Assembly (NCBI GenBank): GCA_003506435.1
Contig: DOAQ01000028.1
Location: 46,079-110,078, forward strand
Reading direction: 5' to 3'
Length of the DNA: 64,000 bases
Origin: Prolixibacteraceae bacterium
GTDB lineage: Bacteria > Bacteroidota > Bacteroidia > Bacteroidales > Prolixibacteraceae
This document shows, one piece after another, positions 6,988 through 15,544 of the stretch. Under the pieces are notes generated by a model. That model saw nothing but the letters and a program-made list of their open reading frames with translations. It did not search any database and was not told where the DNA came from. The position numbers and the translations under genes were made by a program. Numbering within the stretch: position 1 is the stretch's first letter; each line of letters starts with the position of its first letter.

Positions 6988-9900
6988 ATGAATAAATTAG
7001 TTAATGATTTCCTTTTCACCACTCCTTTGGAGGGGACGGGGGAGGCTGCCAGGGAGGCCAAGGCCTGGTACGAAAAAGTAACCATTCCTACCTATGGAAT
7101 CGGAAAACCTGAGAAAAATCCCATGTTTCTGGAGAAGCGGGTCTATCAGGGTAGTAGCGGTGTGGTTTATCCGCATCCGGTAATTGAGAAAATTCTGGAT
7201 GAAAAAGAAGATACGGAATGGAATGCTGTGTTTCTTGAAAACCAATACCTGAAAATTATGATTCTGCCCGAATTGGGTGGACGGGTTCAAATGGCGTATG
7301 ATAAAATGAAACAGCGTCATTTCATTTATTATAACCAGGTGATTAAACCGGCGCTGGTCGGATTGACCGGCCCCTGGATTTCGGGAGGACTGGAATTTAA
7401 CTGGCCGCAGCACCATCGCCCTTCAACGTATGAACCGGTTGACCACCGGATCGAAGAAAACCCGGATGGCAGTGTGACTGTTTGGTGCAGCGAGGTGGAG
7501 CGCATGTTCCGCACCCGCGGAATGGCCGGTTTTACATTGCATCCCGACAAGGCTTATCTGGAAATAAAAGTGAAATTATACAACCGGACCAATTTTCCGC
7601 AAACCTTTTTGTGGTGGGCCAACCCGGCGGTGAAAGTGAATGACGAATACCAGTCGGTTTTTCCACCCGATGTGCATGCTGTTTTCGATCATGGGAAGCG
7701 CGATGTGTCGGCCTTTCCGATTGCCAAAGGGACGTATTACAAGGTCGATTATTCGCCTGGGACAGATATTTCGCGGTACAAAAATATCCCTGTGCCGACT
7801 TCTTACATGGCAATCACTTCAAAATACAATTTTGTGGGCGGTTACGAAAACGACAGTCGGGGTGGATTGCTGCATGTGGCCAACCATCATGTGTCGCCCG
7901 GCAAAAAACAATGGACCTGGGGGCACAGCGATTTTGGACAGGCATGGGACCGCAACCTGACCGATGAAGATGGGCCGTATATTGAGCTAATGTGCGGCGT
8001 TTATACCGATAATCAGCCCGACTTTTCGTGGATTATGCCGGGCGAAGAAAAAACATTTAGCCAGTATTTTATGCCGTATCGCGATCTGGGCGTGGTGAAA
8101 AATGCCACCAAAGAAGCAATGGTAAACCTTGAATTTGAAGAAGGTAAAGCGATTGTCAAGGCATATACAACAGGTGTTTATCCCGGATCAAAAGTTATCC
8201 TGAAATATGGAAAGAAAATTTTTTCAGAAGATTTGTTCGATTTCCATCCGGCCACATCGTATGAAAAAGTGATGGAACTGCCGTGTGGGGCTGATCCAAA
8301 ACAGTTAAAAGTTGAAGTAAAAACGGCTGAAGGCCATACTCTGGTGGCCTGGCAACCCGAACCGGATGCTAAAAAAGAAATTCCGGAACCGGCAAAAGCA
8401 GCCAAACTTCCGAAGGAAATAGGAAGCAACGAACAATTATACCTGACCGGGCTTCATCTGGAACAATATCGCCATGCAACATACGATCCCCGTCCATATT
8501 ACGAAGAAGCGCTGGCACGTGACCCGAAGGACAGTCGTTGTAACAATGCGCTGGGATTGTGGTACCTGCGCCGCGGACAATTTGCCAAAGCGGAGAATTA
8601 TTTCCGGGAAGCAATAAAAACACTGACCGAACGAAATCCCAATCCGATTGACGGCGAACCTTTTTACAATTTGGGACTGGCTTTACGTTTTCAGGATAAA
8701 AATGAGGAAGCATACGACACATTTTACAAATCGGTGTGGAACGCGGCCTGGATGGAAAACGGCTATTTTCAGCTTGCCCGTCTGGAAACAATGAATAACC
8801 GGTTGGAAGAAGCGCTGGAAGTAGTTGACCGTTCGTTGGTCAGAAACTGGCACAACCACAAAGCGCGGCATCTGAAAGTGGCCATCCTTCGTAAACTTGG
8901 AAAAATCGACGAAGCCAAAAAACTGATTGAAGAATCGCTTGCTCTGGATTCGTTCAACTTTGGCGTTTTGTTTGAAAAATATCTATTGATCCCTGACAGG
9001 GTTCAAAACCCTGTCAGGGATGAAAAATTTAAATTGGTAATCCGCGGCAACATCCACAACTACATCGAATTTGCACTCGATTATGCATATACCGGTTTGT
9101 ACGAAGAAGCAATTCGCTTGATTGGCTTGGGAATTTCAGAACAAGGGAATAACAATGTTTACCCGATGGCGTGGTATTACAAGGCATGGTTCGAAGATAA
9201 ATCAGGTAAAACTACGGAAGCTCGCGAAACCCTGAAATCGGCGTCAGGTGCTTGTCCCGACTATTGTTTCCCGAACCAGCCGGAAGCTGTTGTTGCGCTC
9301 GAATGGGCGGTTCAGTCCAATCCTTCCGATTACAAAGCCTTGTATTATCTGGGAAATTTCTGGTATGCATTTAAAAACTATGAAACGGCCATCGAATGTT
9401 GGGAAAAATCAGTCAAAATCAACGATCACTTTCCTACAACTCACAGAAATTTGGCACTTGCATACTTTAATAAAAAGAATGATTCTTCACTTGCGTTGGC
9501 TGAACTGGAAAAAGCATTTGCCCTGGATCAGTCAGATGCCCGCGTGTTGATGGAACTGGATCAGCTTTACAAACGGTTGGGGCATGCCCCTGAAGAACGT
9601 TTGGCATTTCTTCAGAAATATCCAAAGCTCGTTGAGGAGAGAGATGACCTTTATCTGGAACTGGTTACGCTTTATAACCAACTTGGTCGATATGAAAAAG
9701 CATACGAACTGATTATGTCTCGCAAATTCCATCCATGGGAGGGGGGCGAAGGAAAAGTAACCGGTCAGTATATTTTCAGCCTGAAAGAAATGGCAAAAAA
9801 AGCGGTTCAGGAAAACGAATTTGAAAAAGCGATTGATTTGTTAGGAAAAGCGCAGGTTTATCCTGAAAATCTGGGAGAAGGGAAATTATACGGAGCACAG

Positions 9901-10284
9901 GAAAACGAATTATTGTACTGGCTGGGAGTGGCCTGCGACGGATTGGGCGAAACAGACAGGGCACGGGACTTCTGGCAGCAGGCTTCAATGGGGTTGAGGC
10001 AGGTTTCATCAGCTATGTTTTATAACGATCAGCAACCTGATACTATTTTTTACCAGGGATTGGCGCTGCGTAAATTGGGACAGGAAGACGAAGCCGTCAA
10101 ACGTTTTGAAATGCTGGTTAATTTCGGTAAAGAACACATCAACGATGAAGTGAAGATCGACTATTTTGCCGTTTCGCTGCCTGATCTGCTGATATGGGAA
10201 GACGATCTGAACGAACGAAACCGTCGGCTTTGTCAGTGTCTCATGGATTTGGGATACAGTGGGTTAAGCTATTGTGGAGTATGA
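6988..10284 (+). CDS. DUF5107 and tetratricopeptide-repeat protein
   Basis: Large protein of 1098 residues from the ATG at 6988. The first ~350 residues resemble the DUF5107 family, a beta-rich region similar to aldose-epimerase/galactose-mutarotase folds. The remaining ~600 residues form helical TPR-like repeats (patterns such as YEEALARDPKDSRCNNALGL and ALYYLGNFWYAFKNYETA). The biochemical role of this family is not established; its presence next to a sugar porter suggests carbohydrate handling. No signal peptide is present in this frame, although a signal-bearing fragment lies just upstream in another frame. Residues 668-678 are encoded by a 33-bp perfect palindrome inserted exactly on codon boundaries. 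The upstream in-frame ATG at 6922 overlaps the leader remnant and is not favoured. Confidence 0.85.
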   Translation: MNKLVNDFLFTTPLEGTGEAAREAKAWYEKVTIPTYGIGKPEKNPMFLEKRVYQGSSGVVYPHPVIEKILDEKEDTEWNAVFLENQYLKIMILPELGGRVQMAYDKMKQRHFIYYNQVIKPALVGLTGPWISGGLEFNWPQHHRPSTYEPVDHRIEENPDGSVTVWCSEVERMFRTRGMAGFTLHPDKAYLEIKVKLYNRTNFPQTFLWWANPAVKVNDEYQSVFPPDVHAVFDHGKRDVSAFPIAKGTYYKVDYSPGTDISRYKNIPVPTSYMAITSKYNFVGGYENDSRGGLLHVANHHVSPGKKQWTWGHSDFGQAWDRNLTDEDGPYIELMCGVYTDNQPDFSWIMPGEEKTFSQYFMPYRDLGVVKNATKEAMVNLEFEEGKAIVKAYTTGVYPGSKVILKYGKKIFSEDLFDFHPATSYEKVMELPCGADPKQLKVEVKTAEGHTLVAWQPEPDAKKEIPEPAKAAKLPKEIGSNEQLYLTGLHLEQYRHATYDPRPYYEEALARDPKDSRCNNALGLWYLRRGQFAKAENYFREAIKTLTERNPNPIDGEPFYNLGLALRFQDKNEEAYDTFYKSVWNAAWMENGYFQLARLETMNNRLEEALEVVDRSLVRNWHNHKARHLKVAILRKLGKIDEAKKLIEESLALDSFNFGVLFEKYLLIPDRVQNPVRDEKFKLVIRGNIHNYIEFALDYAYTGLYEEAIRLIGLGISEQGNNNVYPMAWYYKAWFEDKSGKTTEARETLKSASGACPDYCFPNQPEAVVALEWAVQSNPSDYKALYYLGNFWYAFKNYETAIECWEKSVKINDHFPTTHRNLALAYFNKKNDSSLALAELEKAFALDQSDARVLMELDQLYKRLGHAPEERLAFLQKYPKLVEERDDLYLELVTLYNQLGRYEKAYELIMSRKFHPWEGGEGKVTGQYIFSLKEMAKKAVQENEFEKAIDLLGKAQVYPENLGEGKLYGAQENELLYWLGVACDGLGETDRARDFWQQASMGLRQVSSAMFYNDQQPDTIFYQGLALRKLGQEDEAVKRFEMLVNFGKEHINDEVKIDYFAVSLPDLLIWEDDLNERNRRLCQCLMDLGYSGLSYCGV
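8989..9021. repeat. 33-bp perfect palindromic repeat inside the TPR gene
   Basis: Two 15-base arms (atccctgacagggtt, 8989-9003, and its complement, 9007-9021) surround a three-base loop. The element is 33 bases, exactly 11 codons, and begins on a codon boundary of the DUF5107/TPR gene, adding IPDRVQNPVRD to the protein. A related copy is at 20229-20260. Confidence 0.9.
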
Positions 10285-10315
10285 GATTCCAACGGCAATT
10301 CAGGCCAATATATTT

Positions 10316-12202
10316 TTATGTTGGCGGATGTAAACGGTTGGTGAACCACTTTCGTACCGAACGCATTCTTTCGAGTTGGTACGAAGGTGTGTGACGACGA
10401 CAGGTCGACCGCTCATCGCTGTTTTCCGGCGCTCCCCAGCGAATTTCAACTCCATCGTTCGGGTTATAAGCCATCTCAAATGCGTCTCTTCTTGCAAGTA
10501 TTTCTTTGATCGTCAGTTTTTGCAAAGAACCATCTGTACGGGTATAACTGATTGAAAGTTCCGAAACTTTTTCATCCAGAATGGTCTGAAGTTTTTTCTT
10601 TACCTGTTCCGGGGATGTGAAACTTGAAATATCAAAATCCTCTGGTGTACGAACAATCCGGTCCGGAAAATCGAGTACTGCATCCATCGCAATTAATAAC
10701 CTCAAATCGCGGTTGGGAGTTGAAAAGTTTTCCCACTGGCCACCGGTCTGAAAAACTCCGGCAGCATTCGAAGGCATCGGAATTACAGTACCCGGATGCG
10801 ATTTGAAATAAGCTTCTCCGTTAGCGACAGATGTAATCCGTACCATCAGTTGTTCGTGAAGCGCCCGAATCAGATCAAGCAATGCATCTTCAGGGTCAAG
10901 CGGTTTCGGATTGATCAACCGCTCCATGGTATGATAGAAAACATCGGCCTCCATTTTTCTTTGCTGAAGTGAAAAAGGGATGAACCCTGCTGAATTGGTT
11001 AGCGCTTTGTTTTGCATCAGGAGTGGTGTGCCATCATTTAACGAGATGGGACGAAACGTTTTAAATCCGGGTTCCCCGACGACTTCAGATGTATTAAACA
11101 GAAAATTTCCTTTCCAGAAGCGTTTGATTCCCACTGTTCCGTCAGGTTGGGCATCCACTGAAAGAAGCATTCCCGGATGATCACTGGTTTGTGGCATCCA
11201 ACTTATAAGTATCAGCGTGTGTCCGTAAGGATCAGCATATACTGTGCCCGGACGCAAAGCCCCGTGATGAAGTGAAACAGGATAATAATCGGAATTTTCA
11301 TTGTCCAATGATGTTCGGGCAGTGCCTGAATGAACGCCGTCCATGACCCTTCGGAGAAAGGAATTGAATGCCAGTATCGGATGGGTTTTCGAGCCGGAAG
11401 TTTCATTGGTGATCCATTGCCCTGTATTGGGATTGCGCCCCAAATAGCCTCTGTCGCATACGTGGTACCCAAATGGGAGCCCAAGTTTCCATGCAAAATA
11501 GGCTCGCAGAAAAAATGGATTATCGGCGCAATCAGGCTGCATAATCACTTTGTTCTTCCCGTTTGGATCATCTTCTCCCAAAGAAAAGTGATTGTACAGG
11601 AAATTTTTATCCTGATTTTGGGTTACTTCGTGAAGCGCAGACCATGAAGCTTGCTCGTCGCAATCCTGAAACAAAGCGTTTATCCATGCAGAATAGAGAG
11701 CTTCCATCCTGCTGTCCCACCCGCGGATGGTCTTCCATACCCCATTCGTTTTTTGAGAAGCCGCTTCTTCCGAAGGAATTATAAATTCCGTGTTACAAAC
11801 TTCTTTTTTGCCTGCAATTAAAGTGACTGTGTATTTGCCGGCAGAACTTCCGGCAAAATCGTCAATTCGCCAGAATGGCAATCCTTCGCCGTTTTTACTT
11901 TTCAGGGATTCCGGGTTTCCCGATGGACCGCTGACGATAATCTTCGCTTTCCGGATATTTTTTCCTCCGGTCGCCAAAATGCGAAACGCTTCTCCGGGAT
12001 GTGGATTTCCGGGCGAAACCAGTAGGGCATTAACCGACGGATAGTCATCGGGAGCCTCATCTTCGCTGGTTGAATCCGTCATTTGTAAATTGATCGGGCT
12101 TTCCGGCTTCCGGGACGGACGATCACCGCATGATGTTATGATGCAGAACATCAGAGGAATAAATAGGGCTAATATCAGTGGACAAGTATTGATTTTGACC
12201 AT
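10316..12202 (-). CDS. Lipoprotein with predicted transglutaminase/cysteine-protease-like core
   Basis: Exported lipoprotein of 628 residues with lipobox TSC (Cys25). An acidic linker is followed by a beta-sandwich-like region (about 55-145). The central region has a candidate papain/transglutaminase-type site: Cys225 in QPDCADNPFFLRAYFAWKLG at the start of a helix, and His328 with nearby Asp324 in YADPYGHTLILI at the start of a strand. A long C-terminal region of about 250 residues has no motif I recognise. The arrangement (Cys on a helix, then His on a strand about 100 residues later) is what supports the call; the reaction and substrate are unknown. It is convergent with the TPR gene. There is no obvious operon partner. 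Confidence 0.6.
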   Translation of the reverse strand: MVKINTCPLILALFIPLMFCIITSCGDRPSRKPESPINLQMTDSTSEDEAPDDYPSVNALLVSPGNPHPGEAFRILATGGKNIRKAKIIVSGPSGNPESLKSKNGEGLPFWRIDDFAGSSAGKYTVTLIAGKKEVCNTEFIIPSEEAASQKTNGVWKTIRGWDSRMEALYSAWINALFQDCDEQASWSALHEVTQNQDKNFLYNHFSLGEDDPNGKNKVIMQPDCADNPFFLRAYFAWKLGLPFGYHVCDRGYLGRNPNTGQWITNETSGSKTHPILAFNSFLRRVMDGVHSGTARTSLDNENSDYYPVSLHHGALRPGTVYADPYGHTLILISWMPQTSDHPGMLLSVDAQPDGTVGIKRFWKGNFLFNTSEVVGEPGFKTFRPISLNDGTPLLMQNKALTNSAGFIPFSLQQRKMEADVFYHTMERLINPKPLDPEDALLDLIRALHEQLMVRITSVANGEAYFKSHPGTVIPMPSNAAGVFQTGGQWENFSTPNRDLRLLIAMDAVLDFPDRIVRTPEDFDISSFTSPEQVKKKLQTILDEKVSELSISYTRTDGSLQKLTIKEILARRDAFEMAYNPNDGVEIRWGAPENSDERSTCRRHTPSYQLERMRSVRKWFTNRLHPPT

Positions 12203-12503
12203 GGTTTTATGATTGTATTTTCGATTTAAAGATAACTGAAATCATTTGACTACACAGAATTTGTTCATTGAATGAATCGTAATATGCCTGAAAATAAGGA
12301 GTACCAACACCTGAATGTTTCAAAAACTTAGGTAAAGCAATTGTAAATAATGCGAGAATGATTAAGTTTGGTCTAATTTATTTGCTTTAAAAAAATACGG
12401 TTGTTCATTGTTTAAACAAATCAATCTTCCGGTTGATTTGAATGATCGGCAAGGATGATGAATTCTAAGATAAATCACATTTATACCACAACTAAAAGGA
12501 AAT
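12203..12503. other. Divergent intergenic region without a gene
   Basis: About 300 bases separate the lipoprotein gene and the sugar isomerase-like gene, presumably holding both promoters. A short inverted repeat (aaatcaa ... ttgattt) near 12417-12438 is the only structure noticed. No reading frame with recognisable coding content. Confidence 0.5.
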
Positions 12504-13400
12504 ATGAAAAACAGACGAGAATTCTTAAAAATTTCAGCCGCGGGATCGCTTGGCATAATGATCCTCGGTACCGGTGCATGCAAACCTGCCGTTGACCGGA
12601 AAAGTTTCGGCGTTGGCATACAGCTTTATACCATCCGCGATGCGATGGCTGCCGATGTTCCGGGGACATTAAAAAAAGTATCCGATATTGGCTATAAAAA
12701 TCTGGAATTGGCAGGTTATTCAGGCGGTAAATTTTATGGCTTTGCACCTGCCGAATTCAAAAAAATGGTCAACGACTTAGGCATGGATGTTCTCAGTAGC
12801 CATACCCAGGTTGAAGCAGCCGGTATTACTGTTGATAATGCGAAAATAATGGCTGACGCACATGCAGAACTTGGAGTTAAATATTGCATTCAACCGTGGA
12901 TTGAGGAGGTTGACCGTAATGTTGAATCGTATAAAAAGATGATTGCCGACTGGAACGAAGTTGGCAAAATTATGAAAACGGTTGGAATCCAATTCGGATA
13001 TCACAATCACAATTTTGAGTTTGCAAATATTGATGGAATAGTACCGTACTACGATATTTTTATGCCGGAAATGGATGCAGATTTGATTACTATGGAAATC
13101 GATCTTTTCTGGGCATCGAAGGCAGGGCAGGACCCGATTGCAATGTTTGACAAATATCCGGGCCGGTTCCAGCTTTTCCACTTTAAAGATATGCGTACCC
13201 AGGAAGCACCATTTTTTGATGTGATAAAAGACGATATTTGCTCAGTGGGCGAAGGCGTGATTGATTTCAAGAAAATTTTGGCAGCAAAAGAAGTTGCAGG
13301 AATGAAATACCTCTTTGTTGAAGACGACAATCAAGGCAACGGGAAACCATTTGAAGGCATCGAAACAAGTATTAAAAATATCACCACTACTATTTTGTAA
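12504..13400 (+). CDS. Exported sugar phosphate isomerase/epimerase-like protein
   Basis: Member of the xylose-isomerase-like TIM barrel superfamily. The N terminus NRREFLKISAAG resembles a twin-arginine signal, and an ACKP lipobox-like Cys follows the hydrophobic stretch, so it may be a Tat-exported lipoprotein. Barrel features include GVGIQLYTIRDAM, an HNHNFEF segment, a METDLFW-like strand (TMEIDLFWASKAG) and FHFKDM, which supply the usual metal-binding Glu, Asp and His. Many Bacteroidota polysaccharide loci carry such exported isomerase-fold proteins of unknown reaction. It is monocistronic and ends at a terminator overlapping the convergent L,D-transpeptidase gene. Confidence 0.85.
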   Translation: MKNRREFLKISAAGSLGIMILGTGACKPAVDRKSFGVGIQLYTIRDAMAADVPGTLKKVSDIGYKNLELAGYSGGKFYGFAPAEFKKMVNDLGMDVLSSHTQVEAAGITVDNAKIMADAHAELGVKYCIQPWIEEVDRNVESYKKMIADWNEVGKIMKTVGIQFGYHNHNFEFANIDGIVPYYDIFMPEMDADLITMEIDLFWASKAGQDPIAMFDKYPGRFQLFHFKDMRTQEAPFFDVIKDDICSVGEGVIDFKKILAAKEVAGMKYLFVEDDNQGNGKPFEGIETSIKNITTTIL

Positions 13401-13428
13401 TCAGGGGTGTAATTCAAACGTATTTCAG

Positions 13429-13461
13429 AAGGGTTCAAATCAATTGGTTTGGACCCTTTTT
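13429..13461 (+). terminator. Terminator after the sugar isomerase-like gene
   Basis: A stem formed by aagggttcaaatc and ggtttggaccctt (with G-U pairs) runs into a T tract. It overlaps the 3' end of the convergent gene, so it may serve both directions. Confidence 0.65.
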
Positions 13462-14312
13462 AATCCTTCCGATGGGAGAACCAAAGAACTTCTTGCCGGT
13501 AGAGGTCTAGGTTTGTATCTGAATATCAGAGAATCGGCACCCTGTTGTTTCCTTATGGTAATTGGTTTATTTACTTCGTGTGTTCCGTCGGGAAGGAACT
13601 TCACGGTTGGAGGCACCTTGGTTTGTTCGAACAGATCGTAACTCTTTTTGAGATCGGCCCATAAGCTGATTTCATCCTTGTTTCTACTGTATCGGGATGC
13701 TAATCCGGAATATACGTTATCGTTCAGCTTAGCAGGAAATATGGTCATGTCTATCTTTTCCTGTCCGCTATTGTAGGCTTCAATACAATAAACAAACAGT
13801 TCCTTGATCCGATCATCTGTCATGGCAATGCATCCTGATGATTCGCAACCCCCATGAATGAATATCAGGTTTCCCAAATGGCCACGAACACCCCGGATGC
13901 TGTCGGACGCATTCGGGTAATTAATCTGCATCGACAAATAGTACTTGCTGTAAGGATTCAGATCGGAAATGTGGTAAAACCCTTCAGGAACCTGTAAATC
14001 GCGAATTCGCCTCTTTGGCCCGATTGAACCCGAGATTTCACAGATAGAAAATTCCTTGATTTGTATAAAAGAAGAGTCGGAAATGTTTTTTGCCCATAAT
14101 TCGATTTTTTTCTCGGTTTTGAAAGCACGGAGATAAATCCTCAGACTATCGCGTGAAATGGAATGTTCAGCAAGCGTTTTAACGACAACCTTCTCTTTAT
14201 TGGCATAGGCTTCCCTTACCCGGGTGAAAACCATCTGCTCTTCTTTGAATGAATACGAATTCATTTCTGGATTCAGGAACAATAATGGGAAGAGTATTAT
14301 AAAAAGTCTCAT
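13440..14312 (-). CDS. L,D-transpeptidase (YkuD fold, YafK-like)
   Basis: Predicted periplasmic enzyme that makes or trims peptidoglycan cross-links. From the ATG at 14312 a hydrophobic leader (FIILFPLLFL) directs export. The YkuD catalytic signature is present as HGG followed by SSGCIAM, giving His153 and the nucleophile Cys161. The upstream IGPKRRIRDLQVPEGFYHI segment is typical of YafK-type members, which have a long region after the catalytic motif. An in-frame start at 14414 would add 34 residues before the leader and is less plausible. Family function is known; the role in this organism (cross-link formation or lipoprotein attachment) is not readable from sequence. Confidence 0.88.
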   Translation of the reverse strand: MRLFIILFPLLFLNPEMNSYSFKEEQMVFTRVREAYANKEKVVVKTLAEHSISRDSLRIYLRAFKTEKKIELWAKNISDSSFIQIKEFSICEISGSIGPKRRIRDLQVPEGFYHISDLNPYSKYYLSMQINYPNASDSIRGVRGHLGNLIFIHGGCESSGCIAMTDDRIKELFVYCIEAYNSGQEKIDMTIFPAKLNDNVYSGLASRYSRNKDEISLWADLKKSYDLFEQTKVPPTVKFLPDGTHEVNKPITIRKQQGADSLIFRYKPRPLPARSSLVLPSEGLKRVQTN

Positions 14313-14527
14313 GAATAAATCTAAAAATGATCGGGCAAAAATAGTGTAAAAACGCTCAAAAATGCAACTTGCACCTGACCTTTCTTTTCCCATCTGGTTC
14401 ATATTGTCAGCCAATTATTTCCGACTTTATTTGACCTTCCGCAACAATTTCGCCTGACGTAACAATACCATGTGATCCAAGGTTTGGATTTTCAGGTGGT
14501 TTAAACATTGGTAGAACTATTGGGATA

Positions 14528-15406
14528 CTATTTTTTCTTATCCAGATATTTTAATCTGTATTCCAAAGGGGTCAATTTTTTAATTCTTTTGAATACCCGG
14601 TTAAAGTAGGGAATGTTCATATAACCACATTCATAAGCTATTTCTGAAATAGATTTATTGGTGTTGATTAGCATTTTGCAGGCAAATCCAATTCGCACTT
14701 CATTCAGCACTTCCGAAAATGTTTTGGAGGTGGTTTTTTTGATGTAACGGCAAAATGCTGATGTGTTCATGTTGGCTAGCTCTGCTGCTTCTTCGAGTTT
14801 GAACTCGCGCTGATGATTTTTGATGATGTGATTAAAAATGGTGCTGATCCGTTCTTCATTTCCCACTTTGTGCGATTCGCAAAAACCGCGACTGGCCAGC
14901 AAAATGTAGTCTTTGGCTTCGCTCATCATGCAAAGGGCTTCAATCAGGGTAAGTAGTTTCTTCCATCCGTTGAGTTGGGTAACCTGATAAAACTTTTCGC
15001 CGATCGCACGAGCTTCTTCCCCTCTTATCTGGATTCCTTGTGCTGCACGGTCAAGCAAATTTCTGATCAATGCCATTTCCGGGGCATTCAGGAATTTTTC
15101 GCCTAAAAAATTATCGACAAACTGAACCAGTACCACTCTGGCTTTAATGTTAGGGTCGCCCATAAAATACTGGTCGTCGCTTTGCCAGTAATGTGGAATG
15201 TTGGGCCCAACCAATACCAGATCGTGATTGCCGAATCGCCGGATACTGTCCCCAATGAATCGCGTTCCATTGTTCTCGATATTGTAAAGCAATTCATATT
15301 CCTTGTGAAAATGAAACTGGTTGTAGGTATGCGGAACTTCGGCATACCGGGCAAAAAAAGAATGCTCGCCAGCCTGGGTGTCTTTTTCAAGAAAGATGGG
15401 CTTCAT
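14528..15406 (-). CDS. AraC-family regulator, likely of the hexuronate operon
   Basis: Transcription factor of 292 residues with an N-terminal cupin-like sensor (HFHKEYELLYNIENNGTRFIG, about residues 32-52, and the GPNIPHYW turn). The C-terminal AraC DNA-binding domain (about 190-288) contains MNTSAFCRYIKKTTSKTF, ECGYMNIPYFNRVFKRIK and TPLEYR. It is divergent from the symporter gene that begins the uronate operon, with 138 bases between them, so it is the natural candidate to control that operon in response to a uronate. It is similar in build to the AraC protein at 47157. Confidence 0.92.
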   Translation of the reverse strand: MKPIFLEKDTQAGEHSFFARYAEVPHTYNQFHFHKEYELLYNIENNGTRFIGDSIRRFGNHDLVLVGPNIPHYWQSDDQYFMGDPNIKARVVLVQFVDNFLGEKFLNAPEMALIRNLLDRAAQGIQIRGEEARAIGEKFYQVTQLNGWKKLLTLIEALCMMSEAKDYILLASRGFCESHKVGNEERISTIFNHIIKNHQREFKLEEAAELANMNTSAFCRYIKKTTSKTFSEVLNEVRIGFACKMLINTNKSISEIAYECGYMNIPYFNRVFKRIKKLTPLEYRLKYLDKKK

Positions 15407-15449
15407 TGTACGTAATTATTCAATATTTTACAAATAGTAGCGGCAAGTG

Positions 15450-15457
15450 CAAATATA
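15450..15457 (-). promoter_or_regulatory. Possible -7 box for the AraC gene
   Basis: TATATTTG on the minus strand (TAnnTTTG consensus) lies about 44 bases before the AraC start codon. A matching -33 box at the usual spacing was not found. Confidence 0.4.
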
Positions 15458-15505
15458 GTGCAAGAGACGGCAAATTCGCTATTATTTTTTACCTTAATTT
15501 CATTG

Positions 15506-15513
15506 TAGTTTTG
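15506..15513 (+). promoter_or_regulatory. Probable -7 box for the hexuronate operon
   Basis: TAGTTTTG matches TAnnTTTG, placed about 32 bases before the symporter ATG at 15545. The upstream sequence is T-rich without a clear TTTG, as expected for an activator-dependent promoter. Confidence 0.5.
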
Positions 15514-15544
15514 GTGTATAGAACCTTAACTTAATACGGACATA

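Noticed and set aside
8989..9021. Intrinsic terminator
   Set aside because: The palindrome is inside a long open frame that continues intact on both sides and lacks a T tract.
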